Assembly: GCA_025617745.1 (NCBI GenBank)
Contig: CM046863.1
Coordinates: forward strand, 15,256,875-15,320,874
DNA: 64,000 nt
Origin: Heliocidaris erythrogramma
Lineage: Eukaryota; Echinodermata; Echinoidea; Camarodonta; Echinometridae
Direction of reading: 5' to 3'
The notes under the pieces were generated by a model, which was not told the DNA's origin, did no database searches, and saw only the letters and a list, made by a program, of their open reading frames with translations. The position numbers and the translations under genes are program-made. Positions 47,681 through 60,234 of this stretch are shown here, one piece after another; within the stretch, counting starts at the first letter, position 1; each line of letters starts with the position of its first letter.

Positions 47681-48195
47681 TAGATTGTGGTGAGAACCAC
47701 AAGAAGGCTATTACAAAACAGAATATAAGAGGAGCATGTTTAATTTAAATTAAAAAACCTCAACAAAACATGACTAAGCAAATTATATCGAAACAAAACA
47801 CTATACATGTCAAATTACACGCCATGAAAAAGTAACTGGTTATAGAGTATAGTGAGGATCAAAACAGGGCGATTACAATGTGTAATTAATGACATTCATT
47901 CGTTCTTGTTGCATGATTCAGCCTTTCTATGTACACATTGCTAAGTCCAATTTCACAAAGTTAACATACATGTACATTCATTTAACTGCTACCTAACATT
48001 AAATTAAACTTGTTGTCATCATTCATGCTTGTTAATTCAGGGAATAGCTCAGTGTTTAGTGCGTGGAGAGTATAGCTAATAATTATACAACGATATTCGT
48101 CCTCTTCTGAGGTCTTAATTAATGGAGATATTCTATCAATTACAAGGAGTTTTTGTATCCACGTTGTTCTATCATAAGTTTACTGTTGCCTATTT

Positions 48196-48260
48196 GGGGT
48201 GACCTCGCGAGTCATAAGGACCACTATTCATAAGGACCACTTATTCATAAGGACCATTAT
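48196..48260. mobile_element. Truncated end of the GCTATTCATAAGG foldback family
   Basis: ggggtgacctcgcgagtcataagg is followed by two or three ccactattcataagga repeats, then stops where the LINE fragment begins. Confidence 0.6.
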
Positions 48261-48261
48261 C

Positions 48262-48850
48262 CATTATCCCACTAGACAAATCAATCTATATCACTTGCCA
48301 AGAACTCGTACCGCATTAACCCAGAATACTTTTTCGAATTTTTGGAATTCCCTCCCTTTAGATATACGTGACAGTATAGGTTGAGTACACTCAAACGTAA
48401 CTTGAAAAAAAAAATCACTTATTCCTCTTTATGACCGTTGTTCCCTCAATGATGATTCTTGTTTACCTGTGTAGTAAAATCTATAGGCTAAATGAAACCT
48501 TCCAGATCCTGCCCCCTGCCCCTCCCCTTGCTCACCCCCTGTCGCTTTGTCCTTCTTGTTCTGTCTTTTGTAAAGTTTACTCCTTTAAATTACTGTTACT
48601 ATTCCCAGCTTTTTGTGTTTACAATATTTGTCAATGCTTTCTCTTCGATGGAAAGTGTGTTATGCCTATTATTTGTTTGCCTACCATGACCATGTATTTG
48701 TATTCTTCTTTTTCCTTTTATTGGGCATATTATGCATGATTGCCCAATCTAGTTTTTTATGTACTGCATTCATAATTTATCTTTTGCCGGGGACCAGCGC
48801 TTCCACAAGCTTTGCTTCTATGCAGGTCTTTGTTTTCATTCTCATTTTCA
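48262..48850 (+). mobile_element. 5'-truncated LINE with reverse transcriptase C-terminus
   Basis: The frame at 48262-48384 reads YHLPRTRTALTQNTFSNFWN then SLPLDIRDSI. The NSLP..IR pattern is the familiar end of many LINE reverse transcriptase polyproteins. It continues with frame breaks (SLIPLYDR). The 3' end has a cacaagctttgcttct block like 5320. Confidence 0.65.
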
Positions 48851-49884
48851 TAAAATTAATCTAATGTAGTCTTCATTACTGTTATTTTTTTTCTTACAAC
48901 TCAAACTTCAATGCACTTTATTTTGCTTGTAATGATCGAAAACGTTTCTGCACAAAGTTGTGTTGTCCATTATTTTGTATATTGTTAATTGCACGATACA
49001 TATTGCCATATACATTTTAGTATGTTTTATTCTTCTGTTATTTTTTAATATAAAAAAATGTGAACTTTTCTTTTGGATTTACTTGGTACTATTATGCTAT
49101 TCAGACCCCCCCCCCCCCCGAAATAGAGTTCAAATTCAAATTCAGATATATTATTTTCGAACCAGCAATATCATCAAAACATAACAAACCACAACAGACA
49201 CATGCCAGATTAGAATAAACTTCAACAAAGTAAAGGGGCATTCTATCAAAATATTGAAATTGCGCATAGAGGATTATACTCGACAGAAAAGGCAGTGTTG
49301 CTGTCATTAAGAAACAAAACAAAACACGATAGCAGCATGTTAAATGGAAACCAAACCTCGACAAAACAAAACAATTTAAATGAAAACTAAATCGTTTAAG
49401 TTGGATTATTATGCTGTTATTAGAAGCAGAACAAACATCAATAGCAGGATATTACAGAAGCAAAACCTCACACACTGAGCAAAATTGTATAAAAATAACA
49501 ATATGCACATTATATTTCACTGGACAAGGAGTAATTGTGACAACTAATACAGGGCGGGTGTAATATGATTATTAAAAAAATAGAATACAAGAAAGGCATA
49601 TTGATTTTAACAAATCAACTGTTACAAAACATAACCGAGGAAATTATATCAAAACTAAACACTGTAAATGACACTCGATGAAATGTTTGTGAGGACCCAA
49701 ACAGTGCGCTTACAGTTTGTAAGTATTTTCTTCGTTCTTTTAGCCTTGAATCAATCTTTCTATGTACATATTGCTAACCCCAATTACACGAAGTTTACTT
49801 ACAACCATAACATTGCTACCTGATATTAAATTGAATTTTTTGTCATCATTCATGCTCAAAAATTCAGGGAAAACATATATGTTA

Positions 49885-50790
49885 AATCGAAGAAGAGGGT
49901 TGCTATCCATAATCAGAGAAGAGGGTCGCTATTCATAATCAAAGAAGAGGGTCGGTATTCATAATCAAAGATGAGGGTCGCTATTCATAATCGAAAAAGA
50001 GGGTTGGTATTCATAATCGAAGAAAAAGGTCGCTCTTCATAATCAAAGAAGAGGGTCGCTATTCATAATCGAAGAAGAGGGTCGCTATTCATAATCGATG
50101 AAGAGGGTCGCTATACATAATCGGAGAAGAGGGTTGCTATTCATAATCGGAGAAGAGGGTTGCTATTCATAATCAAAGAAGAGGGTCGCTATTCATAATC
50201 GAAGAAGAGGGTCGCTATTCATAATCGGAGAAGAGGGTAGCTATTCATAATTGGAGAAGAGGGTCGCTATTCATAATCAACGAAAAGGGTTTGCTATTTA
50301 TAGTTGCAAAAGAGGGTCGCTATTAATATTCCGAGAAGAGGGTCGCTATTCATAATCGGAGAAGAGGGTCGCTATTCATAATTGCAGAAGAGGGTTGCTA
50401 TTCGTAATCGGAGAAGATGGTCGCTATTCATAATTTGAGAAGAGGGTCGCTATTCATAATCAACGAAAAGGGTTTGCTATTTATAGTTGCAAAAGAGGGT
50501 CGCTATTAATATTCCGAGAAGAGGGTCGCTATTCATAATTGGAGAAGAGCGTTGCTATTCATAATCGGAGAAGAGGGTCGCTATTCATAATTTGAAAAGA
50601 GGGTCGCTATTCATAACCGAAGAAGAGGGTCGTTATTCATAATCAAATAAGAGGGTCGATCTTCATAATTGGAAAAGAAGGTCCCTATTCATAATCGGAG
50701 AAGAGGGTCGCTATTCATAATCAAAGAAAAGGGTCGCTATTAATAATCGGAGAAGAGGGTCGCTATTCAGAGGGTCGCTAAAAATCAGAT
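49885..50790. repeat. 26-bp minisatellite array A
   Basis: About 34 units of gagggtcgctattcataatc plus ggagaa. A higher-order block (cgaaaagggtttgctattta then tagttgcaaaagagggtc) occurs twice, near 50278 and 50461. There are no unique spacers, so this is not CRISPR. Confidence 0.9.
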
Positions 50791-51490
50791 CAAACCAAAT
50801 ATAACTAGTCAGGGGTAGGTTCTCATAATCACTGAATAATGAGAAACATATTTACTGAAATTAATAACAAAGAAAAATAAAAGTACAGTATGACATAATA
50901 CGCTAGATCATTATTGTGTTTGGATGTCGCTTTAAAATATATAAATTGACATTATATTAACCATATATTGCACCTGTATTATGATCATATTTGCCTTTTG
51001 ATAGTTTTTGTTTTAATGATCATACTATGTATTGCCATGAACCGTGCAGAAAATAAAACACATTACACACCTACATAGAACTCACGACAGCCATGTCCCC
51101 ACACATCCGTATACAACACCTGTATCATTAACCCCCACCCCAAAAAAAAAAAAAAAAAAAAAAAAAAAACACTGCACCTAAGGTAAGCTTTCTGGACATT
51201 AATGTCATCCTTATACATTCAGACAGCATATGTCATTTTAAGCACTTTTAACCTCCTTTGCCAGACTTCCTGATTCTTTATCAAAATCTTCATTGGGGAT
51301 TCCCAGGTTTGACATTAGGTTTCCTGTAGCATTAATAAGTCTGACTATATTTGGCATTACCAACCATCTTTGTTGGGGATGGCATGAATGTAATGCCAGC
51401 CATCTGTATGGGGAATTCCCATGATTGACATTTGGATATATACATCCTGCAGGACTTTATCAACAAGTCTGAACTTTATTAAAGCTGGGG

Positions 51491-51651
51491 GTGTTTCATA
51501 AAGCTGTTCGCAAAGTTACGAATGACTTTATGAACGACTGGAACATGTTCTTGGGTGCTATATTAATCAGATTCTCAATCATTTAGCACAAGAACTGATC
51601 ACCAGTCGTGCGTAAAGTCGCGCGTAACTTACGAACAGCCTTATGAAACAC
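51491..51651. mobile_element. 161-bp foldback element in unit A
   Basis: gtgtttcataaagctgttcg and gtcgttcataaagtc-type words mirror gcgtaacttacgaacagcct and tatgaaacac. A poly-C tract adjoins the right end. Copies occupy the same place at 57705-57865 and 61961-62121. Confidence 0.75.
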
Positions 51652-51719
51652 CCCCCCCCCCCCCCAGTTATCTTTAAAATGGTATTGTAAGTGCCACACA
51701 CATATATTGTTATATTTCT

Positions 51720-51902
51720 TCAACACGATCGCACAAATTTCGAAAAATCACCAAAGGCAAGTCCTATAGCCTTGTCCATCACACGTTCAAATGTGCGAAC
51801 ATTATAGTGATGCATTATGCAATCCGAACACGATTTCTGTGCAATGTACACTACTTTCAATAACTGCTGTATGAGTTTTTTGCCTTCAAAGGCCTGGTGC
51901 AA
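51720..51902 (-). pseudogene. Coding-like fossil block, unit A
   Basis: The minus-strand frame contains HQAFEGKKLIQQLLKVVYIA and RTFERVMDKAIGLAFGDFSK. It is identical in units B and C, and the first 15 residues survive in the diverged copy at 3728-3991. Upstream the frame stays open through GSHEASFRL. It is probably part of a decayed gene or transposon ORF whose next segment is the 27-residue repeat about 250 bp downstream on the same strand. Family unknown. Confidence 0.4.
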
Positions 51903-52077
51903 TCGAAATGACGCCTCATGTGAGCCGAAAACGCAAGACTAAACTCGCATAAATTTCAAAATATTCCAACGCAGGTGTTAATGTTCACTGTTATTGTCCT
52001 GTTTCAACTTTCATTCTGATATTAAAATTCTACAAATTGCATGTTTCATATTTTGCTTACTTTATGGTCAGTTTATG

Positions 52078-52330
52078 CCCCCCCCCCCCCCCCCCCATTG
52101 TGCAATAATAAATATAGATATGCACTTTTATCCAAACTTAGACACACTGGTCCAGACGTCTGGAACTCTCTCTCCTCACTGAAATTTGCTTTTCCGTCTT
52201 TTCTCCAAGCTTTCCCTGCACCTCATGCACCGTCTTCCTTTTATTTCGTAGTTGTGCTGAGAGCTGCAAGTACATCACGCTTCATGCTTACGCTGCAGCC
52301 CTCATATATATAATGCTAATCATGCAATCG
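52078..52330 (+). mobile_element. LINE C-terminal fragment in unit A
   Basis: After a poly-C tract the plus frame reads LRHTGPDVWNSLSSLKFAFP, resembling the GPxxWNSLP motif near the end of LINE reverse transcriptases. Units B and C lack about 125 bp of it (52080-52207). Confidence 0.5.
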
Positions 52331-52980
52331 GGCGCCCGAATACCGGGTAAATTTTAAATTCTCGAGGTAGGGGTGCTGCAGCCCCCATCCCATCTTAGGA
52401 CGGTGGAACAATTTGCGGGGTTTTAGGAACAATTTGATTAAAATTCATCAAGCACATTATTGCATGTACTTCATAGTGATTGAAACGTCAATTGTCACCC
52501 CCCCCCTCCCTAATGTTTGAATGTATTATTAAATTATTTTTTGGAAAGTCGCGCGAGGGCAAAATGCCCCTTTAACTGGTCTAGTGAACTAAACCCCAAA
52601 CCACTACCAAAAAGTGCTGAAACTTGACAAAGCATGATGGAATGTAGATTTTGGGGCACAACCTCTTCTCTGTTGCAAATATAGGTGCTTAGGAATGTAT
52701 GACTATACATTACCAAATTACAAAATCTTAAACATTTTTTTTTCGTCGGGATGGGGTTGTAAAATTTGGGTAAAATTTCCCCCTAGGACCCATGGTCCAA
52801 ATTTTGTTAGAAGGAAGAGTTATGGCTCTACATTACAAACATATGAAAACCGTCAGAAGTTTCCATCGGGAAGGGGGCAACACTCCCTTGAAGAAAAAAA
52901 CACCCATCAAATTATCCCAGGCCTTGACCAAGCTTTGCTGCCCCAAATGCTCTGGATTTTGAGAAACGCATGTTTCTTGC

Positions 52981-53217
52981 ATGCCAACCTTTAACTCCAA
53001 CGTGTCAGTTCAGTCCAAATTAACATGGTACCATCTTGAGTATAATAGCTCTCTTGAGGTACAATTTGCTGTAAAAAGAAGATTTCAAAATAATTTAAAG
53101 TGTGAAAATTTTATTGCTTTCTCAAAAGTGGTCAAACGATTTTGTCAAGATTATGTAAATACACAATTGTCCATGCCTGTTTGGCAAGACATAATAGAAA
53201 GCTTGCAATGTCTTTGA
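52981..53217 (+). CDS. Conserved open frame of unknown function, unit A
   Basis: About 65 residues (SKLTWYHLEYNSSLEVQFAV.., KRFCQDYVNTQLSMPVWQDI) kept open to the same TGA as the copy at 63362-63580. Between copies I see a handful of amino-acid changes and no frameshift. This could be the last exon of a multicopy gene or part of a transposon. No family recognised. Confidence 0.3.
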   Translation: MPTFNSNVSVQSKLTWYHLEYNSSLEVQFAVKRRFQNNLKCENFIAFSKVVKRFCQDYVNTQLSMPVWQDIIESLQCL

Positions 53218-54126
53218 GTAATTAACAAATGAATGGCAGATTTCACCCTGGTAGCCACATAGCCCGTATACAATAACAAGGTCCTCTATCATATCTTGTT
53301 AAACAAGTTGCTAATATAAGTCAATGAAACAAGATGTTACCATTCGATCTTCGATTCTTTATTCAGTGTTGTAGACGACAAATTGAAATGATAGTGTAAA
53401 TTGCATACCAGGGAGTGCGTCACTTCCTACCCCCCCCCCCCCCCCCCCCCCTCCCTCCAGTTATATGAAAATGAGCTCCTGTCTGTGGATGTGTTATTGC
53501 AAGACATTCCTGCTGTGATCTTGGAGATCAACCATGGTCTGCGTATCTGAGCATCAATGCATTACTGGCAGGAGCGTCAGAGGAGGTGGGGGGGATTGGG
53601 GGTTGGGAGAGGGGGTATTTATGTTTTGGTCAGCAAATTTGGAAATTTCTCAGCAACCTTGTCGGCGAATTGTTCCAACACCCCCTATTCAAAATGGTCT
53701 GGGACGGCTTCCTTTTCCCAATAGGCTATTGGTTTTCATCTGTTTTATTTTACATGAGTACTTTCTCTATTGGACAAAATGTTACAAATTGTATTGTAAC
53801 TTTAAAAGTGAAGCTCTAAACGCTAACGAATATTTGACAAATTGTTAACAGCAACATAATAATGCCAACTTCTTATGGAATACAATGTACGTACTATACT
53901 CAGAAGTATACAATGGACTTACATGTATGTTGCTTGATATCATATCAACATACATGTAGCTCCTTTAAAGTGATTTGGTAACTTTGTAGAGGCTTGGTAA
54001 AATCTGAGCTGCCCTGGCCTTATATGTTATCAGTGTATGCAAAATATTGTAAACATGAAGCCCAGGGGAAAAAAGCTCTTCAAAATCATCATGTGCTTCA
54101 CAAAATTAAACATATATACAAGTGAC
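53218..54126. other. Unit A right flank, no gene recognised
   Basis: Contains a poly-C tract at about 53431-53452. Sequence up to about 53500 reappears at 63583-64000, and nothing coding is supported. Confidence 0.4.
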
Positions 54127-55969
54127 CGGAAACTCATTTCCCCCGTACGGTTTTGTAGATATCTTAAGAATAACATTGTATATTTGAAAACCTTTCTATG
54201 CCTGGTTATTTATTTATCCTTCTGAACATCATTATACAAGACAGATATCAACATTCAACAATTTATTAAATCAAGCCTCCACAAAGTTACCGTTTCCCTT
54301 TAAAACAGCTAGACGGCGGAACTTCGGGCTCGGACAATGGAAGTGGAGGGGGGGGGGGCACCGTTTATCCGCCAAACAAACAAAATGCCCCCCTCCGTTG
54401 TCTTTGCCCGACGTTCTGCCGCCTCAGCCTTAAATGTATAATTATGTGGCTAACATATTGGTAATAATCATGCATAACATAGTACCCCTTTGCTGTCTTA
54501 TTACTGAGGACATATAGCTCTAGCTACATGTATTTACATGCAGCCAGTGGATCGTGCAATTTTTTTTCACTTTTCTTTTATTTTTGTTGTTTCGTCAACA
54601 AAAAACGGGGAATATATAACAACATAAACAACAAAAAACGAAGTTGTCTTTTATACTGTTTTAGTAGTCAACACAATTAGCATGCAACGTATCTCTGAAA
54701 ATCAAGATGAGTTTTGCTCATACGTAGCGTGTGGGTAAGATTATCTTACTTGTAAAGGTAATCGCCCAAAGTTGCTTTCTGTAAGTATTTGGATACCTCC
54801 TTTTCTCATATTTTTTTATCCGAAACCGATTTACACTCTCCTCTCCAATTCCCGTTAGCAATAGCTAAATATAGGAGCATTTTAGTATGTTTTATTCTTC
54901 TTTCATTGTTTATATCAAAAAGTTAGAACTTTTCTTTTGCATTTACTTGGTACCATTATATTATTCAGGCCCCTCATGAAATATGAATGAGATTAAAATT
55001 CAGATATATTATTCTCGACCCCCCCCCCCCCCCCTCCCCCCGGGAGATATGGTACAAATTCAAATCCAAATTCAAATCTATTGAGAATTAAATCCTGACA
55101 TGATAGAAATATCATCAAAACATAACAAAACACAACAGACTCATGCCATATTAGAATAAACTTCAACAAAGTAAGGCGCATTATATTAAAATATTGAAAT
55201 TGTGCATGGCGGATTATACTCGACAGAAAAGGCAGTGCTACTGTCATTAAGAAACAAAACAAAACGCGATACCAACATGTTAACAAAACAATTTAAATAA
55301 AAACTAAATCGTTTATGTTGGATTATACTCTACAGAAATTATTAATGATGCTGCTATTAGAAGCAGAACAAACAGAAATAGCAGGATAATACAGAAGCAA
55401 AACCTCACACAAAGCAAAATTATATTAAAATAATATCATACACATCATATTTCACTGGACAAGGAGTAATAGTCACAACTAAAACATGGCGGGTGTAGGA
55501 TTATTAAAAAAAAAATAGAATATAAGAGAAGCATATTGATTTAAAAAAACGTTACAAAACATAACTGAGCAAATTATATCCAAACTAATCACTTTACATA
55601 TCAACTGAAATTCTATGAAAAGTAACTTATTATATTTTGTGAGGACCCAAACAGTGCGATTACAGAGTATTTTCTCCGTTCTTTTAGCCTTGAATCAATA
55701 TACTGTTTAATATACTCAATAAGACTTTTTTACCAGGAGGTAATACGTTCATTTAGGTGACAGCAGTTGTTGATTATTGATTCTTGATAAGCAGATAAAC
55801 AAATTTGTTTATCTCCTGTTTATTCCTGCTATAAACAATATGTTCACACCATTTAACATTCGACTTGTTTGGTATACTTCTCAATCTCTCCCGTGTATTA
55901 ATATTCAACTCTCATTTCTTTTCTTTTTGTAATTTGATTGATAGAGCTCATTTGATTATATCAACGGGG

Positions 55970-56985
55970 TAACCTCGCTAGCCATCAGGACCGCTAGTCA
56001 TGAGGACCGCTAGTCATAAGGACCAGTGGCTCATAAAGACCGCTATTCATAACGTGTAATTTCCTATACCTGTAGGGTCGCCATTCATAAAGCGAAAAAA
56101 TGGGTCACTATTCATAAACTCATAAGGACATTATTCATGAGGATTTCTATTCATAATAGGGGAAGAGGGTTTCTATTCATAGTCGAAGAAATTATACATA
56201 ATACAGATAGAGGGCCGCTATTTATAATACCAAAGCGGGGACGTTAAGGGTCGCTACTCAAAATCGAAGAATAGCGTCGCTATTCATAATAGGAGAAGAG
56301 GGTCGTTATTCATAAAGGTCAATATTCATAAATAAGGGTTGCTATTCACAATCGAAGAAGAGGGTCGCTATTCACAATCAAAGAAGAGGGTCGCTATTCA
56401 TAATTGGAGAAGAGGGTCGCTATTCATAATCGAATAAGAAGGTCGCTATTCATAAGCGAAGTAGAGGGTTGCTATCCATAATCAGAGAAGAGGGTCGCTA
56501 TTCATAATCAAAGAAGAGGGTCGGTATTCATAATCAAAGATGAGGGTCGCTAATCATAATCGAAGAAGAGGGTCGCTCTTCATAATCAAAGAAGAGGGTC
56601 GCTATTCATATTCGAAGAAGAGGGTCGCTATTCATAATCAAAGAAGAGGGTCGATATTCATAATCAAAGAAGAGGGTCGCTATTCATAATCGAAGAAGAG
56701 GGTCGCTATTCATAATTGGAGAAGAGGGTAGCTATTCATAATTGGAGAAGAGGGTCGCTATTCATAATCAACGAAAAGGGTCGCTATTCATAATCAACGA
56801 AAATGGTTTGCTATTTATAGTTGCAAAAGAGGGTCGCTATTAATATTCCGAGAAGACGGTCGCTATTCATAATTGGAAAAAAGGTCCCTATTCATAAGCG
56901 GAGAAGAGGGTCGCTATTCATAATCAAAGAAAAGGGTCGCTATTAATAATCGGAGAAGAGGGTCGCTATTCAGAGGGTCGCTAAA
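55970..56985. repeat. 26-bp minisatellite array B with foldback-element head
   Basis: Begins ggggtaacctcgctagccat then ggaccgctagtcat repeats, the tip of the foldback family at 11310 and 43497. It grades into cgctattcataa units and then a regular agaagagggtcgctattcat array. Confidence 0.85.
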
Positions 56986-57350
56986 AATCAGATCAAACCA
57001 AATATAACTAGTCAGGGGTAGGTTCTCATAATCAATGAATAATGAGAAAGAAACATATTTACTGAAATTAATAACAAAAAAAAATAATAGTACAGTATGA
57101 CATAATACGCTAGATCATGATTGTGTTTGGATGTCGCTTTAAAATATATAAATTGACATTATATTAACCATATATTGCACCTGTATTATGATCATATTTG
57201 CCTTTTGATAGTTTTTGTTTTAATGATCATACTATGTATTGCCATGAACCGTGCAGAAAATAAAACACATTACACACCTACATAGAACTCACGACAGCCA
57301 TGTCCCCACGCATCCGTATACAACACCTGTATCATTACCCCCCCCCCCCC

Positions 57351-57382
<32 letters not shown>

Positions 57383-57449
57383 ACTGCACCTAAGGTAAGC
57401 TTTCTGGACATTAATGTCATCCTTATACATTCAGACAGCATATGTCATT

Positions 57450-57690
57450 TTAAGCACTTTTAACCTCCTTTGCCAGACTTCCTGATTCTTTATCAAAATC
57501 TTCATTGGGGATTCCCAGGTTTGACATTAGGTTTCCTGTAGCATTAATAAGTGTCTGACTATATTTGGCATTACCAACCATCTTTGTTGGGGATGGCATG
57601 AATGTAATGCCAGCCATCTGTATGGGGAATTCCCATGATTGACATTTGGATATATACATCCTGCAGGACTTTATCAACAAGTCTGAACTT
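57450..57690 (-). pseudogene. Degenerate 27-residue repeat block, unit B
   Basis: The minus-strand frame reads CQSWEFPIQMAGI, then INATGNLMSNLGIPNEDFDK and ESGSLAKEVKSA. The GNLM..GIPN and DFDKES words also occur at 2626-3235, so a translated ancestor is likely. The equivalent block in unit C is 61706-61946 and in unit A about 51230-51460. Confidence 0.4.
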
Positions 57691-57704
57691 TATTAAAGCT
57701 GGGG

Positions 57705-57865
57705 GTGTTTCATAAAGCTGTTCGCAAAGTTACGAATGACTTTATGAACGACTGGAACATGTTCTTGGGTGCTATATTAATCAGATTCTCAATCATTTAG
57801 CACAAGAACTGATCACCAGTCGTGCGTAAAGTCGCGCGTAACTTACGAACAGCCTTATGAAACAC
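57705..57865. mobile_element. 161-bp foldback element in unit B
   Basis: Same element and position as 51491-51651, followed by cg and a poly-C run. Confidence 0.75.
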
Positions 57866-57938
57866 CGCCCCCCCCCCCCCCCCCAGTTATCTTTAAAATG
57901 GTATTGTAAGTGCCACACACATATATTGTTATATTTCT

Positions 57939-58121
57939 TCAACACGATCGCACAAATTTCGAAAAATCACCAAAGGCAAGTCCTATAGCCTTGTCCATCA
58001 CACGTTCAAATGTGCGAACATTATAGTGATGCATTATGCAATCCGAACACGATTTCTGTGCAATGTACACTACTTTCAATAACTGCTGTATGAGTTTTTT
58101 GCCTTCAAAGGCCTGGTGCAA
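57939..58121 (-). pseudogene. Coding-like fossil block, unit B
   Basis: Identical in translation to 51720-51902; see that entry. Confidence 0.4.
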
Positions 58122-60234
58122 TCGAAATGACGCCTCATGTGAGCCGAATTAAGAAATTCGACCATAAACGCAAGACTAAACTCGCATAAATTTCAAAATA
58201 TTCCAACGCAGGTGTTAATGTTCACTGTTATTGTCATGTTTCAACTTTCATTCTCATATTAAAATTCTACAAATTGCATGTTTCATATTTTGCTTACTTT
58301 ATGGTCAGTTTATGCCCTCCCTGCTTTCCCTGCACCTCATGCACCGTCTTCATTTTATTTCGTAGTTGTGCTGAGAAACTCATTGAAACTCATTTCCCCC
58401 GTACGGTTTTGTAGATATCTTAAGAATAACATTGTATATTTGAAAAGCTTTCTATGCCTGGTTATTTATTTATCCTTCTGAACATCATTATACAAGACAG
58501 ATATCAACATTCAACAATTTATTAAATCAAGCCTCCACAAAGTTACCGTTTCCCTTTAAAACAGCTAGACGGCGGAACTTCGGGCTCGGACAATGGAAGT
58601 GGGGGGGGGGGGCACCGTTTATCCGCCAAACAAACAAAATGCCCCCCTCCGTTGTCTTTGCCCGACGTTCTGCCGCCTCAGCCTTAAATGTATAATTATG
58701 TGGCTAACATATTGGTAATAATCATGCATAACATAGTACCCCTTTGCTGTCTTATTACTGAGGACATATAGCTCTAGCTACATGTATTTACATGCAGCCA
58801 GTGGATCGTGCAATTTTTTTTCACTTTTCACTCTAACTCTTAAGCATTTCACTTTTTTTGGATTTTTGTTGTTTCGTCAACAAAAAACGGGGAATATATA
58901 ACAACATAAACAACAAAAAACGAAGTTGTCTTTTATACTGTTTTAGTAGTCAACACAATATTAGCATGCAACGTATCTCTGAAAATCAAGATGAGTTTTG
59001 CTCATACGTAGCGTGTGGGTAAGATTATCTTACTTGTAAAGGTAATCGCCCAAAGTTGCTTTCTGTAAGTATTTGGATACCTCCTTTTCTCATATTTTTT
59101 TATCCGAAACCGATTTACACTCTCCTCTCCAATTCCCGTTAGCAATAGCTAAATATAGGAGCATTTTAGTATGTTTTATTCTTCTTTCATTGTTTATATC
59201 AAAAAGTTAGAACTTTTCTTTTGCATTTACTTGGTACCATTATATTATTCAGGCCCCTCATGAAATATGAATGAGATTAAAATTCAGATATATTATTCTC
59301 GACCCCCCCCCCCTCCCCCCGGGAGATATGGTACAAATTCAAATCCAAATTCAAATCTATTGAGAATTAAATCCTGACATGATAGAAATATCATCAAAAC
59401 ATAACAAAACACAACAGACTCATGCCATATTAGAATAAACTTCAACAAAGTAAGGCGCATTATATTAAAATATTGAAATTGTGCATGGCGGATTATACTC
59501 GACAGAAAAGGCAGTGCTACTGTCATTAAGAAACAAAACAAAACGCGATACCAACATGTTAACAAAACAATTTAAATAAAAACTAAATCGTTTATGTTGG
59601 ATTATACTCTACAGAAATTATTAATGATGCTGCTATTAGAAGCAGAACAAACAGAAATAGCAGGATAATACAGAAGCAAAACCTCACACAAAGCAAAATT
59701 ATATTAAAATAATATCATACACATCATATTTCACTGGACAAGGAGTAATAGTCACAACTAAAACATGGCGGGTGTAGGATTATTAAAAAAAAAATAGAAT
59801 ATAAGAGAAGCATATTGATTTAAAAAAACGTTACAAAACATAACTGAGCAAATTATATCCAAACTAATCACTTTACATATCAACTGAAATTCTATGAAAA
59901 GTAACTTATTATATTTTGTGAGGACCCAAACAGTGCGATTACAGAGTATTTTCTCCGTTCTTTTAGCCTTGAATCAATATACTGTTTAATATACTCAATA
60001 AGACTTTTTTACCAGGAGGTAATACGTTCATTTAGGTGACAGCAGTTGTTGATTATTGATTCTTGATAAGCAGATAAACAAATTTGTTTATCTCCTGTTT
60101 ATTCCTGCTATAAACAATATGTTCACACCATTTAACATTCGACTTGTTTGGTATACTTCTCAATCTCTCCCGTGTATTAATATTCAACTCTCATTTCTTT
60201 TCTTTTTGTAATTTGATTGATAGAGCTCATTTGA

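Larger units (their letters stand above)
49014..53900. repeat. Large composite repeat unit A
   Basis: From ttttagtatgttttattctt onward this matches B (from 54882) and C (from 59162) through the poly-C, 165-bp repeat, 26-bp array, TIR element and minus-strand block. Beyond 52260 it matches 62625-64000. It is more diverged than B and C are from each other, and lacks the foldback head of their arrays. Confidence 0.75.
54127..58375. repeat. Composite unit B: first copy of a 4.25-kb tandem duplication
   Basis: Matches 58376-62624 at offset about 4250-4260 with few changes. The junction at about 58375 joins gttgtgctgag to aaactcatttccccc. It carries a poly-C, the 165-bp repeat, a 26-bp array, the 81-bp-type motif, the foldback element and the minus-strand fossil block. 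Confidence 0.85.

Noticed and set aside
51720..51902. Intact host gene at each of the three fossil blocks
   Set aside because: No full start-to-stop gene model could be built, and the block always travels with the repeat unit.
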